Shown here: positions 45,401 through 52,586 of the stretch, one piece after another
Numbering within the stretch: the first letter of the stretch is position 1
Layout: the number at the start of each line of letters is the position of its first letter
DNA from: Roseimicrobium gellanilyticum
GTDB lineage: Bacteria > Verrucomicrobiota > Verrucomicrobiia > Verrucomicrobiales > Verrucomicrobiaceae
Length of the DNA stretch: 64,000 bases
Assembly: GCF_003315205.1 (NCBI RefSeq)
Contig: NZ_QNRR01000002.1
Location: forward strand, 466,881 to 530,880
Reading direction: 5' to 3'
Program-made: the position numbers and the translations under genes
The notes under the pieces: model-generated
The model's database searches: none
Told to the model about the DNA's origin: nothing
Seen by the model: only the letters and a program-made list of their open reading frames with translations

Positions 45401-48400
45401 TCGGCACCAATGATTCGCCCGTGGCCAATGCGGATACCAACTGGGCCAAGGAGGATGTGGCCAATGCGAGTGGTAATGTGTTGCTCACCCTGGCGCATGC
45501 GGGTGCCCCTAGCGGCACCTTCAGCGACATCGCAGATACCGATGTGGACATCGAGACGCTGACGGTCAACTCTGTCAATGGGGTGGGGGGCAACGTGGGC
45601 AATGCAGTTCTTGGTACCCACGGCACGCTCACCCTCAATGGCAACGGCACCTACAACTACGTGCTCAACAATGGCAGCGCAGCGGTGCAGGCCCTGGACG
45701 ACGGTGAAACACTCACTGACGTCTTCAACTACACCGCGACCGATGGCACTGCCACCGCGGGCGCTACGTTGACGATCACCATCTTTGGAACCAACGACGC
45801 ACCCGTTGCGAATGCGGATACGAACTGGGCGCAGGAAGACGTGTCGGATGCCAGCGGCAATGTTCTGCAGACCCTGGCCCACGCCGGCGCTCCGAGTGGA
45901 GCCTTCAGTGACATTGCCGATACGGATGTGGACGTCGAGACGCTGACGGTCAGTGCGGTGAATGGAAGCGGGGCGAATGTCGGCAATGCCGTGGCAGGCA
46001 CGTACGGAACGCTGACGTTGGGCGCGAGCGGGGCGTACAGTTACATCTTGAACGATGCTCATGCGACGGTGCAGGCGTTGGATGATGGGGAGTTCATCAC
46101 CGATGTATTCACCTACACGGCGACGGATGGCACGGCCAACAGTGCCTCGGCGACGCTCACGATCACCATCTTCGGAACGAATGACGCGCCCGTTGCCAAT
46201 GCGGATACCAACTGGGCGCAGGAGGATGGTGCGGATGCCAGTGGCAATGTTCTGCAGACCCTGGCTCACAATGGCGCCCCGAGTGGCACCTTTGGTGACG
46301 TTGCAGACACTGACGTGGACGTGGAGGCGCTGACAGTGAGTTCCGTGAATGGAGCGGCAGGTAACGTGGGCAACGCGGTGGCAGGCACGTATGGTACCCT
46401 CACTCTGGGTGCGACTGGCGCCTACAGCTACATCTTGAACGATGCGCATGCTGCGGTGCAGGCCCTGGATGTGGGTGAGACCATTACCGATGTCTTCAAC
46501 TACACGGCCAATGATGGCACCGCGAACTCGGCGGCAGCGACCCTGACGATCACCATCTTCGGTACCAACGACGCCCCAGTGGCCAATGCGGACACGAACT
46601 GGGCGCAGGAAGACGGGGCCGATGCCAGCGGCAACGTGTTGCAGACGCTGGCACACGCAGGTGCACCAAGCGGATCCTTCAGCGACATTGCGGACACGGA
46701 CGTGGATGTCGAGATGCTGACGGTGAGCACAGTCAATGGCAGCGCGGGCAATGTCGGTGCAGCGGTGGCTGGCACTTATGGCACGCTGACGTTGGGAGCC
46801 AATGGAGCGTACAGCTACATTTTGAATGATGCTCTTGCTGCGGTACAAGCCCTGGATGTGGGTGAGACCATCACCGATGTCTTCAACTACACGGCCAATG
46901 ATGGCAGCACGAACTCGGCGGCAGCCACGCTCACGATCACCATCTTCGGTACCAACGACACCCCAGTGGCGAACGCAGACACAAACTGGGCTCAGGAAGA
47001 CGGCGCTGATGCCAGCGGCAATGTGCTGCAGACCCTGGTGCACGCAGGTGCACCAAGCGGATCCTTCAGCGACATTGCAGACACGGACGTGGATCTCGAG
47101 ACGCTGACGGTGAGCACAGTCAATGGCAGCGCGGGCAATGTCGGTGCAGCGGTGGCCGGCACGTACGGCACCCTGACTCTGGGTGCCAATGGCGCGTACA
47201 GCTACATCCTGAATGACGCCCATGCTGCGGTGCAGGCTCTGGATGTTGGCGAAACCATCATCGATGTCTTCAACTACACGGCCAATGATGGCACCACGAA
47301 CTCGGCGGCAGCGACCCTGACGATCACCATCTTCGGCACCAATGACACGCCGGTGGCCAATGCGGACACCAACTGGGCCAAGGAAGACGTAGCCAACGCG
47401 AGTGGTAATGTGCTGCTCACCCTGGCACACGCAGGAGCTCCCAGCGGATCCTTCAGCGACATTGCAGATACGGATGTGGACATTGAGACGCTGACGGTGG
47501 GCAGCGTCAATGGGGTGGCGGGCAATGTGGGCATTGCGGTTCTGGGAACGCACGGCACGCTCACCCTCAATGGCAACGGCACCTACAACTACGTGCTCAA
47601 CAATGGCAGCGCGGCGGTGCAGGCCCTGGATGACGGTGAGACGCTCTCCGATGTCTTCAACTACACCGCCACGGATGGCACGGCGAGTGCGGGAGCCACG
47701 CTGACCATTACCATTTTCGGAACGAACGACACGCCGGTGGCGAATGCGGATACCAACTGGGCGCAGGAAGACGTGTCCGACGCCAGCGGCAATGTGTTGC
47801 AGACCCTGGCACATGCAGGCGCACCCAGTGGATCCTTCAGTGACATTGCCGATACGGACGTGGACGTGGAGACCCTGACGGTCAGTGCGGTGAATGGAAG
47901 CGGGGCGAATGTCGGCAATGCCGTGGCAGGCACGTACGGCACGCTCACCCTCAATAGCAACGGAGCCTACAGCTACATTCTCAATGACGCGCATGCCTCA
48001 GTGCAGGCGCTGGATGACGGCGAGACCATCACGGATATCTTTAACTACACCGCCAACGATGGCACGGCGAACAGCGCCTCTGCCACGCTGACGATCACCA
48101 TCTTCGGCACCAATGATGCCCCAGTGGCCAATGCAGACACGAACTGGGCGCAGGAGGATGGTGCGGATGCCAGCGGCAATGTGCTGCAGACGCTGCCGCA
48201 CGCCGGCGCTCCCAGTGGCAGCTTCAGTGACATCGCGGATACAGATGTGGATGTGGAGACGCTGACCGTGAGTACGGTGAATGGCAGTGCCGGCAATGTG
48301 GGGGCTGCAGTGGCGGGGACCTACGGAACGCTGACGCTGGGATCCAACGGAGCCTACAGTTACATCCTGAATGATGCCCATGCGGACGTGCAAGCCCTGG

Positions 48401-51400
48401 ATGTGGGTGAGACCATCACGGATGTCTTCAACTACACTGCAAACGACGGAAGTGCGAATTCAGCCGCGGCCACGCTGACCATTACCATCTTCGGCACCAA
48501 CGATGCCCCAGTGGCCAATGCCGACACCAACTGGGCTCAGGAGGACGTGTCCGACGCCAGCGGCAATGTGTTGCAGACACTGGTGCATGCGGGCGCGCCC
48601 AGTGGCAGCTTCAGTGACATTGCTGATACGGATGTGGATGTGGAGACGCTGACGGTTAGTGCGGTGAACGGAAGCGGGGCGAATGTGGGCATTGCCCTCG
48701 CGGGCACGTATGGGACCCTCACCCTCAACGGCAACGGTGCCTACAGCTACATCCTGAATGATGCCCATGCCACAGTGCAGGCCCTGGATGTGGGCGAAAC
48801 CATCACGGATGTCTTCAATTACACCGCGAACGATGGCACCGCCAACAGCGCCTCCGCCACACTGACGATCACCATCTTCGGCACCAACGATGCCCCGGTG
48901 GCCAACGCCGACACCAACTGGGCCCAGGAAGATGTCTCTGACGCGAGTGGCAATGTGTTGCAGACGCTGCCGCATGCTGGCTCGCTCAGCGGATCCTTCA
49001 GTGACATCGCGGACACCGATGTGGATGTGGAGCCGTTGACCGTCAGCACCGTGAACGGCAGTGCGGGGAATGTGGGGGTAGCCATCGCAGGTATCTACGG
49101 CACGCTGACACTCAATAGCAATGGCTCGTACAACTACATTCTGAATGACGCGCTTGCCGCCGTGCAGGCGCTGGATGTGGGAGAGACGCTCTCGGAGGCC
49201 TTCACCTATACGGCAAGCGATGGCACGGCGAACAGTGCCTCCGCTTCACTGACCATCACCATCTTTGGCACCAACGATGCGCCCGTGGCCAATGCGGACA
49301 CGAACTGGGCGCAGGAAGATGGGGCCGATGCCAGTGGCAATGTGCTGCAGACACTGCCCCATGCGGGTGCGCCGAGCGGATCCTTCAGCGATGTGGCGGA
49401 TACGGACGTAGATATCGAACCTTTGACCGTGAGCACCGTAAATGGCAATGCGGGTAATGTTGGTGTCGCCATCGCAGGTCTCTATGGAACGCTGACACTG
49501 AACAGCAACGGCTCATACAACTACATCCTCAATGATGCCCACGCGACCGTGCAAGGCCTGGAAGCTGGCGAGACCATCACGGATGTCTTCAACTACACCG
49601 CCAGTGACGGCACTGCCGACAGTGCCTCCGCCACGCTGACCATCACCATCTTTGGTTCGAATGACGCGCCGGTGGTGGGCACAGGCACAGCACTGGTGTC
49701 GGAGGAAGGACTGGCTGGGGCCAACCCGGACACGGTGGGCAATCCCACCGATGGCACCAACAGTGCCACCGCCTCCGGCACCATCTCCGTCTCCGACCCG
49801 GATGGCCAGCCTCTCACGGTCACGCTGGTGGCTCCGCCTCTTGGTACATTCACTTCAGGTGGAGTGAATGTCACGTGGGTGGGTGACGGCACGAATCATC
49901 TGGTCGGCACCGTGGGGGCCACTCCCATCATGGATGTGGTCATCAACAACGCGGGCGCCTTCACGGTCACACTGCAGGGACACATTGACCATGCACCAGG
50001 AGACTTTGAGAACCTGTTTGTCTTCGCTTTCGATGTGAATGTCTCGGACGGCATCACGACGGTGCCGACAACGCTGACCGTCACGATTGAAGACGACAGC
50101 GCGACCGCCGGCAGCAATGCCGCCATCATCGTGGATGATGACGACGTCATCGGAGCTGGCGGCAATCCTGGCGGCACCGGTGACCTCGCCCCGGCCAATG
50201 CCACCGGCACGGTGTCCCACAGCTTCGGTGCCGACGGCGGCACGATCGCCTGGCTGAATACGGGTGCACCTGTGGGCTTCAGCTACCAGCTCTCCGGAAA
50301 CAATCTGCTGGTAAAGCAGGGCAGCACCACCGTCCTGACGGTGAATCTGAACCCGACCTCCGGAGCCTACTCCGTGGTGCAGAATGCAGCGATCCTCCAC
50401 GCGCTGCTCGCGAATGAGAACGATGCGAACTTTACGCTGAACTACCGCGTCACCGATGCCGATGGCGATTTCGTGGATGGCTCACTTTCCCTCACGGTGA
50501 ATGATGACACGCCTGTCAGCATCACCCCGCAGACCGAAATCCTCGTGAACTCCGCTGGCGCCTCCAGCACCTCCAGTCTTCCGTTGCCGCTGCTCGACGG
50601 CGACGGAGATGTGGACAACAACATGGGTGCGGACAAGCCGGGCACCATCGCCTTTGCCAATATCACCAATGGCCAGCAGGCCACGGGTGTGATCGGTGGA
50701 AATACGGTGAATCTCACCTCCGGCCTCAGTGGTTCGCTCATCAAGTTGTACTTGGTGGACCATGACTCGAATTCCTCCACGCCGAACCGGCTGGAGGGCT
50801 GGGTCGATGGCGCGCCCGGGGCGTTGGGAGCCACGCAGATCTTCAATGTTACACTGAATCATGATCCCACGAATGCGACGCAGGATACCTACCAGGTGAA
50901 TGTGCTCAATCCCATCGGCGCAACACAGCAGGCGGTGCTGTTGGACTTCAGCCAGCTGGGATCGGGTTCACAGGCCTTCAAGGTGCAGCAGGATCCATTG
51001 GGTACGAATACGGACCAGGACTTGCTGTTTTCTGGCTACACTCGCAGCGGCACCGGTGTGACCAATATCGCCTCGGGCGGTTCGGCACTGAACTCCAGTA
51101 CTACCGGTATCGGGGTGGGAAACAACTCCATGAACGACACGGACAATCTCCGTCTCGATTTTGTGACCGCCGGTTCATCCTCCAACGGGAGCAACAACGA
51201 CTACGATTACGGCATCCACTACAATGTAAACAACTTCCAGTTCAAGATTGTCCAGGACAATACGAGTGGTTCACCTACCAATCACATCGAAATGTGGGTG
51301 CGCATTTACAATGCGGATAATGACGACCCTGCGGGCAGCAGCGCGGATCATGCAGTGGCGCTGAATACCGGGGATGCTCAGCTCAATACCATCACCGCAC

Positions 51401-52530
51401 TGCAGTGGTATGATGCGAGCAGCAATACCACTACCCCCCTGGTGCTGGGCTCGCTGGTCAATGATGGCCTCGGTGGCTATCTCGTCACCGGACTGGATGT
51501 GAATGACACTCTCATGGTCACGGCCTCCGGTGGCGGATTCAACCGGCTCGAAATCGAGAATCCCATTTCCGGTGCCCATGGTGTGACCAACGCCGCACAC
51601 AATGGCGAGGCCTTCGACATTGGCGCATTCGCCTTCTCCGCGAATGTCATCAACATCCCGCAGGTGGGCATGAGCTTCCAGGTGGCGCTTACAGATGCGG
51701 ATGGGGACACGACCGTCTCCACCAATCCCATCAATATCACGCTCAATGCTCCAGTTCCTCCCGTGGCGCTGGACCTGAATGGTGATGGTGTGCATTACCT
51801 CACGCATGACGATTCGATGAACCACGTGAGGTTTGACTTCAATGGGGATGGTGCCGCGGACAAGGTCTCCTGGGTCGACCATCATGACGGCATCCTGGTG
51901 TACGATCGGGATGGCAATCACCAGGTGAGCAGCGCCTCTGAGTTTGTCTTCACCCATGGGCATGAAGATGCGCACACGGATATGGAGGCGCTGCGAATGT
52001 ACTTCGATGACAACACGGATGGCCTGCTGGATTCCGCAGACAGCGTCTTCGCCCAGCTAGGCATCTGGCAGGATGCCAACAGCAATGGGCTGAGTGACGC
52101 GGGTGAGTTCCATACGCTTGCGGATGCAGGCATCTCCAGCATCTCACTATTCACCGATGCCACCACCTACACCACCGCCAATGGCGAGGTGCAGGTACAT
52201 GGCCAGAGTGTGGTGACCCACACAGACGGCACCACGAGCATTGCGCAAGACGCCACCTTCTCGGTCTTTTCCCAGCCGGCAGGTGGCGCCCCAGAAGGTC
52301 TGCTCGCATCAGACCAGGATACCGTGGAGGCACTGCTGCCTCCCACGTCACCTGAGACCACCGGCCCCGATTCCCCAGAGGACGGCGACTCAGGTACCCA
52401 GGACTCCTCCGGCTCCGCACAGCTTGCGGAGTCGGCGGCTGCAACAGGTGGACCCGTGGCGGAGCTCGAGGCAGTCTCCGTGCCGGACACCGTAGCCGCA
52501 CCTGAAGATGCTCCCGCGGCCGTCGCCTAG
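39493..52530 (+). CDS. giant VCBS-repeat adhesin exported by type I secretion
   Basis: A 4,345-aa protein with no Sec signal. The N-terminal 125 or so residues are a folded-looking module (KISIIESNASTG, VVVQWKDGTYVVLIPDDG), followed by a proline-rich linker (EPPPPEVQPAIIPPPPPD). Then come one divergent and 24 regular VCBS/cadherin-like units of 128-129 aa, each beginning FGTNDAPVANADTNW and holding YGTLTL and ETITDVFNYTA. After residue 3387 are other beta domains. Near residue 4095 is a calcium-binding, T1SS-type C-terminal module (ALDLNGDGVHYL, FDFNGDGAADKVSW, DANSNGLSDAGEF), then an acidic tail. It fits LapA/SiiE-like surface adhesins. The three secretion genes follow directly. No LapD/LapG pair or canonical LapG cleavage site is seen. 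Confidence 0.9.
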   Translation: MKISIIESNASTGRRETKNVEVKSEARIPVHFQGNVHISRDGEPPASVTKLADGVVVQWKDGTYVVLIPDDGSNLDQLKQVSINAVSEGAAVEEFMLWRASYDDDALDFAPLGPYGLPPADVEQEKVDLFTEPAAPPVEPVTEPPPPEVQPAIIPPPPPDLPPAAVDDTNFIVESDVTPAFALGNVLQNLVHGLHKGIGPFADVADTEPEGAALLVTLAGVQGTVGTALSSSVVTVQGQYGTLVLNADGAYIYTLNPNNPAPEALDEGESLVEAFFYTVADPSGQTASATLTITIFGTNDVPVALADTNWAQENVADASGNVLQTLPHNGAPSGAFSDIADTDVDVEPLSVGSVNGNALNVGVAVAGTYGTLTLNADGAYTYVVNPQDSTVQGLDDGETLTDVFNYTATDGDANSASATLTITIFGTNDAPIANADTNWAKEDVANASGNVLLTLAHNGAPSGAFSDIVDTDVDDEPLSVSEVNGSAGNVGAAVAGTYGSLTLNSNGTYNYALNNAHADVQKLDDGETLTDVFNYTATDGTASAGATLTITIFGTNDTPVANADTNWVQEDIVNANGNVLQTLAHNGAPSGAFSDVADTDVDDEPLSVSEVNGSAGNVGAAVAGTYGSLTLNSNGTYAYLLNNGHASVQALDDGETLTDVFNYTATDGTASAGAALTITIFGTNDAPVANADTNWAQEDGADASGNVLQTLAHNGAPSGAFSDIADTDADIEALTVSSVNGVPGNVGAAVAGTYGTLTLAATGAYSYILNDAHASVQALDEGETITDVFNYTANDGSTNSAPATLTITIFGTNDAPVANADTNWAQEDGADASGNVLQTLAHNGAPSGSFSDIADTDVDIEALTVSAVNGSGANVGSAVAGAYGTLTLGASGAYSYILNNAHASVQALDEGETITDAFTYTASDGSANSASATLTITIFGTNDAPVANADTNWAQEDGADASGNVLQTLAHNGAPSGSFSDIADTDVDIEALTVSSVNGVPGNVGAAVAGTYGTLTLAATGAYSYILNDAHAAVQALDVGETITDVFNYTANDGSTNSAPATLTITIFGTNDAPVANADTNWAQEDGADASGNVLQTLAHNGAPSGAFSDIADTDVDIEALTVSSVNGVPGNVGAAVAGTYGTLTLAATGAYSYLLNDAHAAVQALDVGETITDVFNYTASDGTANSAAATLTITIFGTNDTPVANPDTNWAQEDGADASGNVLQTLAHNGAPSGSFSDIADTDVDIEALTVSSVNGVPGNVGAAVAGTYGTLTLAASGAYSYILNDGHAAVQALDVGETITDVFNYTANDGSTNSAAATLTITIFGTNDTPVANADTNWAKEDVSDASGNVLQTLAHAGAPSGSFSDIADTDVDIETLTVNSVNGMGGNVGNAVLGTHGTLTLNGNGTYNYVLNNGSAAVQTLDDGETLTDVFNYTATDGTASAGATLTITIFGTNDAPVANADTNWAKEDVSDASGNVLQTLAHAGAPSGSFSDIADTDVDIESLTVSAVNGSGANVGSAVAGTYGTLTLGASGAYSYILNDAHASVQALDDGETLTDVFTYTATDGTANSASANLTITIFGTNDAPVANADTNWAQEDGADASGNVLQTLAHNGAPSGSFSDIADTDIDIETLTVSSVNGVPGNVGAAVAGAYGTLTLGSNGAYSYILNDAHASVQALDAGETLTDVFNYTANDGSTNSASATLTITIFGANDAPVAIADTNWAQEDGVDASGNVLQTLPHNGAPSGVFSDNADTDADAEPLTVSSVNGVPGNVGAAVAGTYGTLTLAANGAYSYILNDAHAAVQALDVGETITDVFNYTANDGSTNSAPATLTITIFGTNDAPVANADTNWAQEDVSDASGNVLQTLVHAGAPSGTFSDIADTDVDVETLTVSTVNGSAGNVGAAVAGAYGTLTLAANGAYNYILNDAHAAVQALDVGETITDVFNYTANDGTANSAAATLTITIFGTNDSPVANADTNWAKEDVANASGNVLLTLAHAGAPSGTFSDIADTDVDIETLTVNSVNGVGGNVGNAVLGTHGTLTLNGNGTYNYVLNNGSAAVQALDDGETLTDVFNYTATDGTATAGATLTITIFGTNDAPVANADTNWAQEDVSDASGNVLQTLAHAGAPSGAFSDIADTDVDVETLTVSAVNGSGANVGNAVAGTYGTLTLGASGAYSYILNDAHATVQALDDGEFITDVFTYTATDGTANSASATLTITIFGTNDAPVANADTNWAQEDGADASGNVLQTLAHNGAPSGTFGDVADTDVDVEALTVSSVNGAAGNVGNAVAGTYGTLTLGATGAYSYILNDAHAAVQALDVGETITDVFNYTANDGTANSAAATLTITIFGTNDAPVANADTNWAQEDGADASGNVLQTLAHAGAPSGSFSDIADTDVDVEMLTVSTVNGSAGNVGAAVAGTYGTLTLGANGAYSYILNDALAAVQALDVGETITDVFNYTANDGSTNSAAATLTITIFGTNDTPVANADTNWAQEDGADASGNVLQTLVHAGAPSGSFSDIADTDVDLETLTVSTVNGSAGNVGAAVAGTYGTLTLGANGAYSYILNDAHAAVQALDVGETIIDVFNYTANDGTTNSAAATLTITIFGTNDTPVANADTNWAKEDVANASGNVLLTLAHAGAPSGSFSDIADTDVDIETLTVGSVNGVAGNVGIAVLGTHGTLTLNGNGTYNYVLNNGSAAVQALDDGETLSDVFNYTATDGTASAGATLTITIFGTNDTPVANADTNWAQEDVSDASGNVLQTLAHAGAPSGSFSDIADTDVDVETLTVSAVNGSGANVGNAVAGTYGTLTLNSNGAYSYILNDAHASVQALDDGETITDIFNYTANDGTANSASATLTITIFGTNDAPVANADTNWAQEDGADASGNVLQTLPHAGAPSGSFSDIADTDVDVETLTVSTVNGSAGNVGAAVAGTYGTLTLGSNGAYSYILNDAHADVQALDVGETITDVFNYTANDGSANSAAATLTITIFGTNDAPVANADTNWAQEDVSDASGNVLQTLVHAGAPSGSFSDIADTDVDVETLTVSAVNGSGANVGIALAGTYGTLTLNGNGAYSYILNDAHATVQALDVGETITDVFNYTANDGTANSASATLTITIFGTNDAPVANADTNWAQEDVSDASGNVLQTLPHAGSLSGSFSDIADTDVDVEPLTVSTVNGSAGNVGVAIAGIYGTLTLNSNGSYNYILNDALAAVQALDVGETLSEAFTYTASDGTANSASASLTITIFGTNDAPVANADTNWAQEDGADASGNVLQTLPHAGAPSGSFSDVADTDVDIEPLTVSTVNGNAGNVGVAIAGLYGTLTLNSNGSYNYILNDAHATVQGLEAGETITDVFNYTASDGTADSASATLTITIFGSNDAPVVGTGTALVSEEGLAGANPDTVGNPTDGTNSATASGTISVSDPDGQPLTVTLVAPPLGTFTSGGVNVTWVGDGTNHLVGTVGATPIMDVVINNAGAFTVTLQGHIDHAPGDFENLFVFAFDVNVSDGITTVPTTLTVTIEDDSATAGSNAAIIVDDDDVIGAGGNPGGTGDLAPANATGTVSHSFGADGGTIAWLNTGAPVGFSYQLSGNNLLVKQGSTTVLTVNLNPTSGAYSVVQNAAILHALLANENDANFTLNYRVTDADGDFVDGSLSLTVNDDTPVSITPQTEILVNSAGASSTSSLPLPLLDGDGDVDNNMGADKPGTIAFANITNGQQATGVIGGNTVNLTSGLSGSLIKLYLVDHDSNSSTPNRLEGWVDGAPGALGATQIFNVTLNHDPTNATQDTYQVNVLNPIGATQQAVLLDFSQLGSGSQAFKVQQDPLGTNTDQDLLFSGYTRSGTGVTNIASGGSALNSSTTGIGVGNNSMNDTDNLRLDFVTAGSSSNGSNNDYDYGIHYNVNNFQFKIVQDNTSGSPTNHIEMWVRIYNADNDDPAGSSADHAVALNTGDAQLNTITALQWYDASSNTTTPLVLGSLVNDGLGGYLVTGLDVNDTLMVTASGGGFNRLEIENPISGAHGVTNAAHNGEAFDIGAFAFSANVINIPQVGMSFQVALTDADGDTTVSTNPINITLNAPVPPVALDLNGDGVHYLTHDDSMNHVRFDFNGDGAADKVSWVDHHDGILVYDRDGNHQVSSASEFVFTHGHEDAHTDMEALRMYFDDNTDGLLDSADSVFAQLGIWQDANSNGLSDAGEFHTLADAGISSISLFTDATTYTTANGEVQVHGQSVVTHTDGTTSIAQDATFSVFSQPAGGAPEGLLASDQDTVEALLPPTSPETTGPDSPEDGDSGTQDSSGSAQLAESAAATGGPVAELEAVSVPDTVAAPEDAPAAVA
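40378..49650 (+). repeat. 24-unit tandem repeat array within the adhesin gene
   Basis: Unit 1 starts at TTC 40378 and the array ends before 49651; 9,273 bp equals 19 units of 387 bp plus 5 of 384 bp. The short units are 2, 3, 9, 14 and 19, which end in ATDGTASAGATL-like sequence. Units 9-13, 14-18 and 19-23 form three super-units of exactly 1,932 bp starting at 43468, 45400 and 47332. Many units are nearly identical at DNA level, which points to recent duplication and gene conversion. Confidence 0.93.
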
Positions 52531-52586
52531 TCGGCGCGCGAGAGACACTCGCATCATCTCATTTCCACACACGCACTCCCGGTCTT

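Noticed and set aside
45277-47994. A minus-strand open frame of 905 codons, with others of 678 and 428 codons at 40549-42585 and 42664-43950
   Set aside because: They are antisense to the adhesin repeats and repeat with the same 387-bp period. Absence of stop codons in one unit is copied to all, so the long frames follow from the repeat and are not evidence of genes.
40378-49650. A CRISPR array as explanation of the regular repeats
   Set aside because: The period is 384-387 bp, repeats are contiguous without unique spacers, and the whole array is one in-frame coding sequence.
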